From Aeromonas taiwanensis (GTDB taxonomy: Bacteria; Pseudomonadota; Gammaproteobacteria; Enterobacterales; Aeromonadaceae): a DNA stretch of 37,520 nucleotides. Under the pieces are notes generated by a model that saw only the letters and a list, made by a program, of their open reading frames with translations, was not told the DNA's origin and searched no databases. The position numbers and the translations under genes were made by a program. Every line of letters starts with the position of its first letter. Within the stretch, counting starts at the first letter, position 1. The stretch spans positions 1-37,520 of the forward strand of contig NZ_CDDD01000011.1 in assembly GCF_000820165.1 (NCBI RefSeq). The letters are read 5' to 3'. This document shows positions 17,034-27,586 of this stretch, one piece after another.

Positions 17034-17573
17034 TCAACCCTGCGCGTTGCTCAGTACCAGCTTGCCATCCTTGACCGGGATGGTGGCGCCGGGTGCTTTT
17101 TCCATTCTTACCACCCCTTCCTGACCGGCGAGGCGGTAGGTGACGTCATAGCCCAGGGTGCGGGTGCTGCTCTCCTGCACCGTCTTGCAGCGCTGCTCCG
17201 TGGTGGTGTAGGTGTCACCGGCCTGCATGTTGCCCTGTACCTGGTTGCCGGCATAGCCGCCTGCCACGGCACCGGCTGCGGTGGCGATCTTCTGGCCGCT
17301 GCCGCCACCAAACTGGTGGCCGACCACGCCGCCGAGGGCCGCCCCGACCACGGTACCCAGGATCTTGTGCTCGTCCTGCACCGGCTTGCGGTGGGTCACG
17401 GTGACGTTGCGGCACTCCTGACGTGGCGTCTTGATGGTCTCGGTCACCGGCTTGCTGGCCAGCACCTCGGCAAATTGGGGTTCGGATGAAAACATGGATC
17501 CGGTGGCGGCCGCCGACAAGGCCAGTGCAGAGGCCACTCCTATCCCGATACCTGCCAACATGGATGTGTTCAT
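17034..17573 (-). CDS. Glycine zipper 2TM domain envelope protein
   Basis: A 179-residue protein with a hydrophobic N-terminus (MLAGIGIGVASALALSAAATG) and a central glycine-zipper pair, GTVVGAALGGVVGHQFGGG then AGAVAGGYAGNQVQG, the signature of the Rickettsia 17 kDa antigen/SlyB group. Two Cys residues flank it (ECRNV and RCKTV) and may form a disulfide. Strong GAGGAGAG ribosome site before ATG 17573; longer upstream frame rejected. There is no lipobox Cys, so the N-terminus acts as a signal or anchor. Proteins of this type sit in the periplasm or outer membrane and often respond to envelope stress. Exact role unknown. Confidence 0.85.
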   Translation of the reverse strand: MNTSMLAGIGIGVASALALSAAATGSMFSSEPQFAEVLASKPVTETIKTPRQECRNVTVTHRKPVQDEHKILGTVVGAALGGVVGHQFGGGSGQKIATAAGAVAGGYAGNQVQGNMQAGDTYTTTEQRCKTVQESSTRTLGYDVTYRLAGQEGVVRMEKAPGATIPVKDGKLVLSNAQG

Positions 17574-17905
17574 CGTTTCTCTCCTCGTACAGATGCCCGT
17601 TGCGGGGCTTGCGGCCATTGTTGGCATTTTGGCCCTTCGGCTCAAGCAATCTGCCCCTCCATTGCGACAGAGTCTGGCTGCGCAAAAAGTGACCGCCACA
17701 AAAGAGCGTCGGCGATTGGCGACAAACGCAGGGAAGGGGGCAGGCCAGCCTCGGCCCTAAGACGTTTCGCTAATACCTGGGCGTGCGCCCCCCTTGGTAC
17801 CCTTTTGGCCAATCTCGGGGTGATACCAGGGAAGGTTGCCCGGTTGCCCGGTTGCGCGGACCCGCGAGATCCATCCGCTTTGTGACCTTATGAGGAAGGA
17901 ACCCG
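17574..17905. other. Divergent intergenic region with short tandem repeat
   Basis: 332 bases without a gene separate the glycine-zipper gene and the acyl-CoA ligase gene and should hold both promoters. Three tandem 8-base units TTGCCCGG, TTGCCCGG, TTGCGCGG occupy 17836-17859. Upstream, CCTTGGTA near 17792 can pair with TACCAGGG near 17824 around a TTGGCCAA palindrome. No clear promoter hexamers or operator were recognised. Confidence 0.5.
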
Positions 17906-19531
17906 ATGACAGAGCAAAACATCTACGAGACCGGCCTTGGCAAGACCCCCGCCAATTACGAGGCGCTGACCCCCTTGAGCTTTCTGGGGCGGGCGGCCCG
18001 GGTCTACCCCGACTACCCGGCCCTGATCCACGGCCCCCTGCGCCAGACCTGGGCCCAGACCGAGCGCCGTTGTCGCCAGCTCGCTTCGGCCCTGCGCCTT
18101 CGCGGCATCGGCGAGGGGGACACCGTCTCCATCATCGCCCCCAATACTCCGGCCATGTTTGAGGCGCACTTCGGGGTCCCCATGAGCGGCGCCGTGCTCA
18201 ACACCATCAACACCCGGCTCGATGCGGACGCCATGGCCTTCATCTTTCAGCACGCCCGGAGCAAGGTGGTGCTGGTGGACAGGGAGTTCGGCGCCCTGGT
18301 GCGAAAGGCGCTCTCCCTGATAGATAGCCAGCCCCTGGTGATCGCCATCGACGATCCCCTCTATGAGGAGGGGGAGCTTGTCAGTGAACTGACCTACGAG
18401 GCGTTTGTTGCACAAGGGGACGGGGACGAGCCCGGCTGGCTGCCAGCGGACGAGTGGCAGGCCATTTCGCTCAACTACACCTCCGGCACCACGGGCAACC
18501 CCAAGGGGGTGGTCTATCACCATCGCGGTGCCCACCTCAATGCGGTCAACAACGCGCTCTCCTGGGAGCTGCCCAAGCACCCCGTCTATCTCTGGACCCT
18601 GCCGATGTTCCACTGCAACGGCTGGTGCTTCCCCTGGACCCTGGCGGCGACCGCCGGGGTGAGTGTCTGCCTGCGCCATGTGCAGGCGGCGGCCATCTAC
18701 GGGGCGCTGCACGAACACAAGGTGACCCATTTTTGCGCCGCCCCCATCGTACTCAATATGCTGAACAACGCCGATCCGGCCCTCAAGCAGGGGCTCGATC
18801 ACCCCATCAAGGCGATGACGGCGGGGGCCGCGCCGCCCGCCACCGTGATCGCCGGCATGGAGGCCATGGGGATCGCCGTGACCCACGTCTACGGCCTCAC
18901 CGAGACCTATGGCCCCTGCGTGGTGTGCGAGCCCCAGAGAAGCTGGCAGGGGCAGGATGCCACCACCCTCTCCCGGCTCAAGGCGCGCCAGGGCGTCGCG
19001 TCCCCCCTGCAGGGGGAGATGCGGGTGATCAATCCCGTCAGCGGCGAGCCTGTCCCCATGGATGGCAAGACCATGGGTGAGATAGTGCTGCGCGGCAACA
19101 TCGTGATGAAGGGCTATCTCAAGAACCCGGCGGCGAGCGACGAGGCGATGGCGGATGGTTGGTTTCGCAGCGGCGATCTCGCGGTCTGGCACCCGGACGG
19201 CTACGTGGAGATCAAGGACAGATCCAAGGACATCATCATCTCCGGCGGGGAGAACATCTCCAGCCTGGAGGTGGAGGATGTGCTCTATCGCCACCCCGAC
19301 GTGGACGAGGCGGCGGTGATCGCCATGCCGGACGAGAAGTGGGGGGAGGTGCCCTGTGCCTTCGTCAAGCTCAAGGAGGGCCGGGAGCTCACCCAGGCGG
19401 AGCTGATTGCGTTTTGCCGCGAGCAGATGGCTCACTTCAAGGCCCCCAAGCGCATCATCTTCACCCCCCTGCCCAAGACCTCCACCGGCAAGGTGCAGAA
19501 ATTTATGCTGCGAAAGCAGCTGGACCGCTGA
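17906..19531 (+). CDS. Acyl-CoA synthetase (AMP-forming), medium/long-chain type
   Basis: A 541-residue member of the ANL superfamily that adenylates a carboxylic acid and transfers it to CoA. The P-loop-like motif YTSGTTGNPKGV lies near residue 191, YGLTETYGP near 330, the hinge and ATP motif GDLAVWHPDGYVEIKDRSKD near 425, and the C-terminal catalytic Lys in TSTGKVQK near 532. MFHCNGWCFPWTLAATAG is characteristic of the AlkK/DmdB-like branch for medium-chain or methylmercaptopropionate acids. GAGGAAGGA gives a strong ribosome site. It stands alone, divergent from the glycine-zipper gene and convergent with the his operon. The physiological substrate is undetermined; it is distinct from fadD at 31894. 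Confidence 0.9.
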   Translation: MTEQNIYETGLGKTPANYEALTPLSFLGRAARVYPDYPALIHGPLRQTWAQTERRCRQLASALRLRGIGEGDTVSIIAPNTPAMFEAHFGVPMSGAVLNTINTRLDADAMAFIFQHARSKVVLVDREFGALVRKALSLIDSQPLVIAIDDPLYEEGELVSELTYEAFVAQGDGDEPGWLPADEWQAISLNYTSGTTGNPKGVVYHHRGAHLNAVNNALSWELPKHPVYLWTLPMFHCNGWCFPWTLAATAGVSVCLRHVQAAAIYGALHEHKVTHFCAAPIVLNMLNNADPALKQGLDHPIKAMTAGAAPPATVIAGMEAMGIAVTHVYGLTETYGPCVVCEPQRSWQGQDATTLSRLKARQGVASPLQGEMRVINPVSGEPVPMDGKTMGEIVLRGNIVMKGYLKNPAASDEAMADGWFRSGDLAVWHPDGYVEIKDRSKDIIISGGENISSLEVEDVLYRHPDVDEAAVIAMPDEKWGEVPCAFVKLKEGRELTQAELIAFCREQMAHFKAPKRIIFTPLPKTSTGKVQKFMLRKQLDR

Positions 19532-19554
19532 GGTCCCCACATCCGTAAAACAAA

Positions 19555-19574
19555 ACGGGCCCATCAGGGCCCGT
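19555..19574. terminator. Shared terminator between acyl-CoA ligase and his operon
   Basis: ACGGGCCC-ATCA-GGGCCCGT. On the minus strand it is followed by TTTGTTTTA, a good T tract for the his operon; on the plus strand the tract is weak. Confidence 0.75.
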
Positions 19575-19594
19575 TGCTTATCTCGGCGTGTCTA

Positions 19595-19705
19595 TTACTT
19601 GTTGTGGCGCTCATAAAGCCGCTGCACCACATCTTTCAATTCCAGCCCTTCGTTTTGCAGCAGCACCGTGAGGCGGTAGAGCTGGGTCAACATGGATTCG
19701 TTGAT
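19595..19705 (-). pseudogene. Duplicated, diverged 3' end of hisIE
   Basis: Immediately after the hisIE stop the minus strand repeats the last 36-37 codons of hisIE, from INES through LYERHNK to its own TAA at 19597-19595. The last 28 residues match the intact hisIE end at 26 positions, while about 88 percent of the bases match; most changes are synonymous. The middle (MLTQ instead of ADL) differs and carries one extra codon. The copy is in another frame from hisIE, so it is not translated as a fusion. It sits between hisIE and the operon terminator. It is either a tandem duplication or a displaced old allele end left by recombination. No ribosome site was seen. Confidence 0.85.
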
Positions 19706-20340
19706 CACTTGTTGTGGCGCTCATATAGACGCTGGACCACGTCTTTGAGCCCCAGCCCTTCGTTTTGCAGCAGCACGGTGAGGTGGTAGAGCAGATCGGC
19801 GGATTCGTTGATGAGCTCCTCCCGATCCTTGGCCATGGCGGCCAGGGCCACTTCCACCCCCTCTTCACCCACCTTCTGGGCGATGCGCTTGGTGCCCTTG
19901 GCGTACAGGCTGGCGGTGTAGCTGGTGGCAGGATCGGCCCCCTTGCGGGCGGCCAGGATCTGCTCCAGCTCCGCGAGGAAGCCGAGCGGCAGCGGCGGGT
20001 GGCCGTCAAAGCAGGAGGGGGTACCCAGGTGGCAGGTGGGGCCCACGGGGTCGGCGGCGACCAGCAGGGAGTCCTGATCGCAGTCGGTGCTGATGGCGAC
20101 GAGTTTGAGCACATGACCCGAGCTCTCCCCCTTGGTCCACAGACGCTGCTTGCTGCGGCTGAAGAAGGTGACCTGACCGGTGGCCAGGGTCTTTTCCAGC
20201 GCCTCCTTGGTCATGAAGCCCTGCATCAGCACCTCGCCGCTTAGGGAGTGCTGGACGATGGCGGGGATCATGCCATCGCACTTGGCCCAGTCCAGGCGCT
20301 CGACCAGGGATACGTCGTTGTTTACAGCTTGATTATTCAC
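19705..20340 (-). CDS. hisI: Phosphoribosyl-AMP cyclohydrolase / phosphoribosyl-ATP pyrophosphatase HisIE
   Basis: A bifunctional enzyme for steps 2 and 3 of histidine synthesis, 211 residues. The HisI domain (about 1-115) has [23 protein letters not shown] and the Zn-binding [11 protein letters not shown]; the HisE domain (about 118-211) has [13 protein letters not shown] and the helical [13 protein letters not shown]. It starts with GTG at 20340, 9 bases after AAGGAG, overlapping the hisF end by 8 bases. It is the last gene of the operon. Its 3' end is repeated just downstream. Confidence 0.94.
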   Translation of the reverse strand: MNNQAVNNDVSLVERLDWAKCDGMIPAIVQHSLSGEVLMQGFMTKEALEKTLATGQVTFFSRSKQRLWTKGESSGHVLKLVAISTDCDQDSLLVAADPVGPTCHLGTPSCFDGHPPLPLGFLAELEQILAARKGADPATSYTASLYAKGTKRIAQKVGEEGVEVALAAMAKDREELINESADLLYHLTVLLQNEGLGLKDVVQRLYERHNK

Positions 20341-21105
20341 GGATGGCGACTCCTTCGGTTTTCAGCCAGCGTTTCAATTCGGGAATGGGGATGAGGCCCT
20401 TGTGGAACACGGAGGCGGCCAGGGCCCCGTCCACGTCGGCGAGGGTGAAGGCATCGCGGAAGTGTACCATGGCGCCGGCACCGCCGGAGGCAATCAGCGG
20501 CACCTTGCAGACGGCCCGCACCAGCTTGAGCTGCTCGAGATCATAGCCCTGGCGCATGCCGTCCTGGTTCATCACGTTCAGCACGATCTCGCCCGCGCCG
20601 CGCTGTTGAACCTCCTGCACCCAGTCCAGGGTGGTCCAGGCGGTGGTGCGGGTGCGGCTCTCGTCACCGGTAAACTGCTTGACCTGATACTGGCCGGTTT
20701 GTGCATCGAAGTAGGAGTCGATACCCACCACCACGCACTGCACGCCGAAGCGCTCGGCCAGGCGGGTGATAAGGCGGGGATCGGCCAGGGCGGGGGAGTT
20801 GATGGAAACCTTGTCGGCCCCGAACTCCAGGATCTGGCGGGCATCCTCGACGCTCTTGATGCCGCCGGCGACGCAGAAGGGGATGTCGATGACTTCCGCC
20901 ACCCGGCTTACCCAGCTCTTGTCCACCACTCGCTCGTCGCTCGAGGCGGTGATGTCATAGAAGACCAGCTCGTCGGCACCCTCGGCGGCGTAGCGGCGGG
21001 CGAGGTCGACGATGCCGCCCATCACCTCGTGATTGCGAAACTGCACGCCCTTGACCACCACGCCATCCTTGACGTCGAGACAGGGGATGATTCGTCTTGC
21101 CAGCA

Positions 21106-21106
<1 letters not shown>
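20333..21106 (-). CDS. hisF: Imidazole glycerol phosphate synthase subunit HisF
   Basis: The cyclase subunit of IGP synthase, 257 residues, a beta/alpha barrel. Catalytic Asp11 (PCLDVKDG) and Asp130 (VVGID) are present, with phosphate-binding GGIKS near 81 and the ASGGAGAM loop near the C-terminus. It receives ammonia from HisH and converts PRFAR to IGP and AICAR. AGGAGG precedes ATG 21106, which overlaps the hisA stop by one base. Confidence 0.96.
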
Positions 21107-22498
<1,392 letters not shown>

Positions 22499-22499
<1 letters not shown>

Positions 22500-23632
22500 C
22501 ACAGCACCCCCTTGCTGGAGGGCAGCTCGCTCCCTTCCACCCGGATGGCCTGGCGCAGGGCGCGGCCGAAGCCCTTGAACAGCGCCTCGACCTGGTGGTG
22601 GGTGTTGCCGCTGCCCACCTTCATCTGCAGGGTGATGGCCATGGCGTCCGAGAGGGAGCGGAAGAAGTGGGGCACCATCTCGGTGGCCATCTCGCCCACG
22701 CTGTCGCGACCAAAGCCGTTCGGGCAGTCGAACACGAAGTAGGGGCGGCCGCTGAGATCAAGGGCCGTGGCCACGTCCAGCTCGGTCAGGGAGGGAGCCT
22801 GTTCACTGCTGCGGGGACGGCCGTCGATCACCGCCTGCACCTCGTCCATCGCCAGCACGAAGCCGAAGCGGCCGATGCCGCGCTTGTTGCCAAGGGCCTG
22901 ACGCAGGGCCTGCCCCAGGGCCAGGCCGACGTCTTCCACCGTGTGGTGGTCGTCGATGTGCAGATCGCCGCTCACCTTGAGTCTGAGGCGGAAACCCGCG
23001 TGGGTGGCGATCTGATCCAGCATGTGATCGAAGAAGCCGATGCCGGTGGCAATCTGGTTGCCGCCGCTCTTGTCGAGATCCACCGCGACCTGGATGCGGG
23101 TCTCCTTGGTGTAGCGCTCCACCTCGGCCACGCGCCCCTTGGAGAGCAGCTGATCACGGATAGCGAGCCAGTTGTGATCCTGCGGGTGGTAGCGGATACC
23201 GCGGATGCCCATGTTCTCGGCGAGCTGCAGATCGGTCTGTCTGTCGCCAATGACGAAGGAGTTGGCAAAGTCGATGCGACCCGAGGCCAGATACTCCTTC
23301 ACCAGGCCGAGGTGGGGCTTGCGGCAGCTGCAGCCGTCGGTGGGGAAGTGGGGGCAGATCAGTACCTGCTCCCAGGTGACGCCCTGGGATTCGAAGAGGT
23401 GCATCATCAGGTCATGGGGGGGCTGGAAGTTCTCCAGCGGCAGGCTATTGGTGCCCAGCCCGTCCTGGTTGGTCACCATCACCAGCACGAAACCGGCGGC
23501 CTGGAGCTCCCGCAGTACCGGGATCACCATGGGCTCGAAGCGCAGTTTGGCCAGGCTGTCCACCTGCTTGTCGGTGACCGGCTCCTCGATCAGGGTGCCG
23601 TCACGGTCGATAAACAAAAAGGGGGTCTTCAT
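22499..23632 (-). CDS. hisB: Bifunctional histidinol-phosphatase / IGP dehydratase HisB
   Basis: Carries out the dehydratase step and the histidinol-phosphate phosphatase step. The N-terminal HAD phosphatase has nucleophile motif DRDGT (Asp9, Asp11) and Zn-binding [11 protein letters not shown]. The IGP dehydratase domain from about 168 has [12 protein letters not shown] and HHTVED metal sites and ends [12 protein letters not shown]. Length is 377 residues against 355 in E. coli: most of the excess is about 20 residues (within 265-289) between the conserved MDE (262-264) and ALDLSGR. The insertion is a whole number of codons and breaks no recognised motif, so the enzyme is probably active. 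It is 12 bases after hisC. Confidence 0.94.
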
Positions 23633-23644
23633 CTCTCTACATCC

Positions 23645-24730
23645 TTATACGCTGGCGGCAGACGGGGTGTTGACACAGAGCTCGCGCAGCACCTGGAGCA
23701 CGGCGTCCATCTCGCCCTGATACCCGATGGTGATGCGGATGCTGTTGTCCAGACCCGGCTTGCTGGAAAAATCTCGCAGTATGATGCCGGCGGCCTTCAT
23801 GGCGGCGAACACGGCGGCGCCGTCAATGAAGCGCACCAGCACGAAGTTGCCCTTGTCCTCGAACACTTCCTTGACGCAGGGCAGACGGAGCAGTTCGGCC
23901 TTGATGATCGCTTTTTGCTTGTTGAGCTCCTGCACCCGATCCTGCATCAATTCAAGCCCCATGGGGGAGAGCGCCTGGCTTGCTATCTGGGCGATGGGGT
24001 CGGGAATGGGGTAGGGGGCGATCACCTTGGCCAGCATGGCGATGACCTCGGGATCTCCCAGGGTGAAGCCGCAGCGTATCCCCGCCAGGGCAAAGGCCTT
24101 GGAGAGGGTGCGGGTGACCACCAGATTGGGGTATTGGGCGAGCAGATCCGCCACGGAAGCCTCCGGGCAGAACTCGATGTAGGCCTCGTCCACCACGATG
24201 ATGGCGCGATCCCGGGCCTTCTCCAGCAGGGTGACGAGTCCCTTGCGGCCCACCAGATCCCCGGTGGGGTTGTTGGGGGAGCAGAGGAAGACCAGTTTCA
24301 CGTCCGACAGGCGATCGGCGATGGCGGGCCAGTCCGGCTGGCGGCTCGCCGTGAGCGGCTGCTCCACGATGCCGACGCCGCAGGTCTCGGCGCTGATGGC
24401 GTACATGCCGTAGGTGGGGGGGCAGATGAGGATCTGATCCTCCCCCGCCTCGCAGAAGGTGCGGATCAGGAGTTCGATGGCCTCGTCGGCCCCGCGGCTC
24501 ACCAGCACCTGGTTCGGGTTGACCCCGGCATAGGCGGCATAGCCGTTCACCACCTCGGCAGGCTGGCACTCGGGATAGCGGTTGAGGCGGCTCCCCTCTA
24601 CGGTGAAGGGATAGGCCAGCGGGGCCTCGTTGGCGTTGAGCCAGACGTGACCGTTGCCGCCGATGCGACGGGCGGACTGATAGGGGGTGAGGGCCCGCAC
24701 CACGCGGCGGGCCAGATTGGCGATGCTCAT
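23645..24730 (-). CDS. hisC: Histidinol-phosphate aminotransferase HisC
   Basis: PLP-dependent class I/II aminotransferase, 361 residues, converting imidazole acetol phosphate to histidinol phosphate with glutamate. Lys211 in [11 protein letters not shown] binds PLP; also seen are [16 protein letters not shown] and VVDEAYIEF, and the closing Arg region SIRITIG. ATG overlaps the hisD stop by 4 bases (ATGA). Confidence 0.95.
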   Translation of the reverse strand: MSIANLARRVVRALTPYQSARRIGGNGHVWLNANEAPLAYPFTVEGSRLNRYPECQPAEVVNGYAAYAGVNPNQVLVSRGADEAIELLIRTFCEAGEDQILICPPTYGMYAISAETCGVGIVEQPLTASRQPDWPAIADRLSDVKLVFLCSPNNPTGDLVGRKGLVTLLEKARDRAIIVVDEAYIEFCPEASVADLLAQYPNLVVTRTLSKAFALAGIRCGFTLGDPEVIAMLAKVIAPYPIPDPIAQIASQALSPMGLELMQDRVQELNKQKAIIKAELLRLPCVKEVFEDKGNFVLVRFIDGAAVFAAMKAAGIILRDFSSKPGLDNSIRITIGYQGEMDAVLQVLRELCVNTPSAASV

Positions 24731-26052
24731 GACAAATCCTTCTGCTGTGTACCGGTTTGGGCCGTGCCGGCCAGGGCCTGCAGCCTCAGAGTAACGGCGT
24801 TCTTGTGGGCATCGAGCCCCTCGGCCTGGGCGATGCGTTCGACGATGGGGCCAAGGCCCCGGATGCCCTCTGCAGTGAGCTCCTGCACCGTGTAGCGGCG
24901 CTGGTAATCGGCGAGCCCCAGGCTCGAGCAGGTGCGGGCGTAGCCGTAGGTCGGCAGGGTGTGGTTGGTGCCGCTGGCGTAATCCCCCACGGACTCCGGC
25001 GTCCAGGCCCCCAGGAAGATGGAGCCGGCGTTCTCGAGCTTGTCCAGCAGAGCGCGCGGCGCCTCGGTCTGCACGATCAGGTGCTCGGGGGCGTAGGCGT
25101 TGGAGATGGCGCAGGCCTCCTCCAAATCGTCGCAGAGGATCACCAGGCTTGCCTTCAGAGCCTGCTCGGCGATGTCGCGGCGGCTGAGCAGCGCCAGCTG
25201 CGCCTTGAGCTCGTCGCTGATGGCATCGGCCAGACGGGGGGAGGTGGTCACCAGCACCACCTGGCTGTCGGGGCCGTGCTCGGCCTGGGAGAGCAGATCC
25301 GATGCCACGAAGGCGGGGTTGGCACTCTCGTCGGCGATGACCAGCACCTCGGAGGGGCCGGCCGGCATGTCGATGGCGGCGCCGCGCCAGTCACGGGAGA
25401 CCTGTCCCTTGGCTTCAGTCACGTAGGCATTGCCCGGGCCGAAGATCTTGTCCACCTTGGGGATCGTCTCGGTGCCATAGGCCATGGCGGCGATGGCCTG
25501 GGCCCCGCCGATGGCGAAGACTTGTCGCACGCCACAGGCGCGGGCGGCAAAGAGGATCTCGTCGCTGGCGGGCGACGGGGTGCAGAGCACCACCTCGCGG
25601 CAACCGGCGATGGCGGCCGGAATGGCCAGCATCATCACGGTGGAGGGGAGCGGTGCGCTGCCCCCGGGCACATAGAGGCCGACCCGGTTGATGGGCTGGG
25701 TGCGCAGCTCGCACAGGACCCCGGGCTGGGTTTTGACCCGTACCACAGGTTGCACCTGTGCGGCGTGGAAGGTGCGGATGTTGGCGATGGCCGCCGCGAT
25801 GGCACCCTTGATGTCATCGTCCAGTCGGGCGCAGGCCGCATCGATCTCGGCCTCGCTCACCCGCAATTGCTCGCGGGGAGCGCGTTCGAAGCGTTGGCTC
25901 AGTTCGCGCAGGGCCTCATCGCCCCGGGCGCGCACGGCGGCGATGATCTCCCGCACCACGGTGCCGATGTCGGCCTCGTCACTCAAGGCCGGCCGGGTCA
26001 GCGCCTCGGCCTGGCGTGCGGGGGAAAGACTCTTCCAGATCAGGGTCTGCAT
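24727..26052 (-). CDS. hisD: Histidinol dehydrogenase HisD
   Basis: NAD- and Zn-dependent enzyme for the last two oxidations to histidine, 441 residues. Conserved regions are [17 protein letters not shown], the Zn-ligand stretch [11 protein letters not shown], the catalytic Glu-His in NAYAPEHL and the [10 protein letters not shown] motif. It begins 12 bases after hisG and overlaps hisC by 4 bases. Confidence 0.96.
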   Translation of the reverse strand: MQTLIWKSLSPARQAEALTRPALSDEADIGTVVREIIAAVRARGDEALRELSQRFERAPREQLRVSEAEIDAACARLDDDIKGAIAAAIANIRTFHAAQVQPVVRVKTQPGVLCELRTQPINRVGLYVPGGSAPLPSTVMMLAIPAAIAGCREVVLCTPSPASDEILFAARACGVRQVFAIGGAQAIAAMAYGTETIPKVDKIFGPGNAYVTEAKGQVSRDWRGAAIDMPAGPSEVLVIADESANPAFVASDLLSQAEHGPDSQVVLVTTSPRLADAISDELKAQLALLSRRDIAEQALKASLVILCDDLEEACAISNAYAPEHLIVQTEAPRALLDKLENAGSIFLGAWTPESVGDYASGTNHTLPTYGYARTCSSLGLADYQRRYTVQELTAEGIRGLGPIVERIAQAEGLDAHKNAVTLRLQALAGTAQTGTQQKDLS

Positions 26053-26064
26053 GATGTTCCTTCC

Positions 26065-26961
26065 TTATTCCATCATTTTTTCGATGGGCAGCACCAGAAT
26101 GGAGCTGGCACCCAGGGCCTTGAGCCGTTCCATGGTCTCCCAGAACAGGGTCTCGCTGGAGACGACGTGCAGGGCGACCTGGTTGGTGTCACCGGCAAGC
26201 TGCATGATGGTGGGGCGCTCGGCACCGGGCAGCAGGGAGGTGATGGCCTCGAGCTTGTCTTTCGGCGCGTGCAGCATGATGTACTTGCTCTCGCGGGCCT
26301 GCTGCATTCCCTGGATGCGGGGCAGCAACTTGTCGATGAGCTTCTGCTTGGCATCCGACAGGGGGTTGGGGGCCTGCACCAGCACCGCCTTGGAGCGGTA
26401 GATCACCTCCACCTCTTTCAGGCCGTTGGCCTCCAGGGTGGCGCCGGTGGAGACCAGATCGCAGATGGCATCGGCCAGGCCAGCACGGGGGGCCACTTCC
26501 ACCGAGCCGCCCAGCATGACGCTCTTGAAGCCCAGGCCCTTCTCGTCGAAGAAGCGCTTGAGCAACCCTGGGTAGGAGGTGGCGATGCGCTTGCCGGCGA
26601 GGCACTCGGGTCCGGTGTAGTTGACATCTTCCGGGACCGCCAGCGACAGGCGGCAGCCGCCGAAGTCCAGCTGCTTGAGGGTCTTGACCGCGAAGGGTTG
26701 TCCCTGGGCTGCGCGGATGAGCTGCACCTCTTCCAGCACGTTCTCGCCGATGATGCCAAGGTCGACCACCCCTTCCATCACCAGGCCCGGGATGTCGTCA
26801 TCACGCACCCGCAGGATGTCGATGGGCATGTTCTCGACATGGGCGATGAGGCGCTGCTCCCGCAGGTTGATCTTGAGGCCGCAGCTCTTGAACAGGGCCT
26901 GGGAGTCCTGACTCAGACGACCGGATTTTTGCATGGCGATGCGCAGACGTTGTGTTTCCAT
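26065..26961 (-). CDS. hisG: ATP phosphoribosyltransferase HisG (long form)
   Basis: First and committed enzyme of histidine synthesis, joining ATP and PRPP. The 298-residue length marks the long, hexameric form with a C-terminal ACT-like regulatory domain (about 225-298, [13 protein letters not shown]) for feedback inhibition by histidine. The PRPP-binding region is [24 protein letters not shown] precedes ATG 26961. It is the first structural gene after the attenuator. Confidence 0.96.
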   Translation of the reverse strand: METQRLRIAMQKSGRLSQDSQALFKSCGLKINLREQRLIAHVENMPIDILRVRDDDIPGLVMEGVVDLGIIGENVLEEVQLIRAAQGQPFAVKTLKQLDFGGCRLSLAVPEDVNYTGPECLAGKRIATSYPGLLKRFFDEKGLGFKSVMLGGSVEVAPRAGLADAICDLVSTGATLEANGLKEVEVIYRSKAVLVQAPNPLSDAKQKLIDKLLPRIQGMQQARESKYIMLHAPKDKLEAITSLLPGAERPTIMQLAGDTNQVALHVVSSETLFWETMERLKALGASSILVLPIEKMME

Positions 26962-26988
26962 TGCTCGATTTCCTTCTAGTCAAAAACG

Positions 26989-27069
26989 AAAAAACCCTCG
27001 GAAGTGGGTGCTTCCGAGGGTTCATGAATCTTGCGGTCCTTTTGGAAGTCACCAGTTAAGTGTCTTCCA
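26989..27069 (-). promoter_or_regulatory. Histidine operon attenuator
   Basis: On the minus strand the terminator stem CCCTCGGAAG (27020-27011 order) / CTTCCGAGGG with a six-base loop is followed by six T at 26994-26989. Upstream an earlier hairpin pairs CTGGAAGACAC with GTGACTTCCA (27069-27043). The GACTTCC strand of that hairpin can instead pair with CGGAAG of the terminator, forming an antiterminator. With the His-codon leader peptide just upstream this is a classical his attenuation switch. Confidence 0.92.
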
Positions 27070-27089
27070 GCAGTCAACCTCCTGAAAGA

Positions 27090-27140
27090 CTATTCGGGAT
27101 GATGATGGTGATGATGAGTCTTCAGGGTGGTGAACTTCAT
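27090..27140 (-). CDS. hisL: his operon leader peptide HisL
   Basis: The minus strand encodes MKFTTLKTHHHHHHPE, 16 residues with six consecutive His codons (five CAT, one CAC) and a TAG stop. This resembles the E. coli leader with seven His. Ribosome stalling at the His codons when charged tRNA-His is scarce favours the antiterminator. AAAGGA lies upstream. A promoter should lie in 27141-27230; only weak TTGCTT/TTTAAA hexamers were found. Confidence 0.93.
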   Translation of the reverse strand: MKFTTLKTHHHHHHPE

Positions 27141-27248
27141 GATGTAATCAATCCTTTACAATGCAGATGTCGTTGTTGACGCCCGATTTAAACTACCTGC
27201 CTTGACAGAAAAAGCAACCGAAAAATGTGATCAGGGCGATTAAAGTTG

Positions 27249-27263
27249 AGAAAACGGTTTTCT
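27249..27263. promoter_or_regulatory. Perfect 15-base palindrome upstream of small ORF (possible operator)
   Basis: AGAAAAC-G-GTTTTCT has two 7-base arms. It lies in the 164-base gap between divergent hisL and the 80-residue gene. A plus-strand promoter with TTGACA (27202-27207) and TGTGAT (27226-27231, 18-base spacer) would place it just after the start point. The binding protein is unknown. Confidence 0.4.
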
Positions 27264-27304
27264 GGTCGATAACTAGACAATGACGTACCGGAGGAGGCGA
27301 CATC

Positions 27305-27547
27305 ATGCCCAGTCAGGACCTGTTATTCCCCATCTTGCCTCGCGCACCCTCGACGCCGAGTCCGGAGGACATCAAGCGGGAAGTGACCCAGATCAGCCAG
27401 AAGCATCAGCTGCGCAAGATTGGCACCGACAGTGATGGCGGCCAGTCGCGCCAGCAGGGGTATCATCCCGGGAAGCGTGATCAGCCGAAAACACAGGAAG
27501 ATGATCACAAGCCGGACCCCGATCACCAGATCGATCTCTTCGTCTGA
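27305..27547 (+). CDS. Small hydrophilic protein, unknown
   Basis: An 80-residue product without membrane segments or recognised domain. The N-terminal half contains SPEDIKREVTQISQKHQLRKIGTD, likely one amphipathic helix; the C-terminal half is very polar (GQSRQQGYHPGKRDQPKTQ and a DDHKPDPDHQ run) and likely disordered. GGAGGAGG ends 7 bases before ATG 27305, one of the strongest ribosome sites in the window, which supports expression. It is 39 bases before yoaA and may be cotranscribed. I do not recognise the family. Confidence 0.6.
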   Translation: MPSQDLLFPILPRAPSTPSPEDIKREVTQISQKHQLRKIGTDSDGGQSRQQGYHPGKRDQPKTQEDDHKPDPDHQIDLFV

Positions 27548-27586
27548 CCGTATTAGCAGTCCCGCTTTTTCCGCGCTTTTGGCATA

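Noticed and set aside
17888..19564. 558-codon minus frame opposite the acyl-CoA ligase
   Set aside because: Shadow of the ligase gene; composition-driven.
22595..26979. Long plus-strand frames opposite hisB-hisG
   Set aside because: Antisense to conserved his genes; His/Gly/Gln-rich shadow translations.
27094..27116. Engineered His-tag-like run
   Set aside because: The six His codons are the natural his leader peptide, with attenuator hairpins directly downstream.
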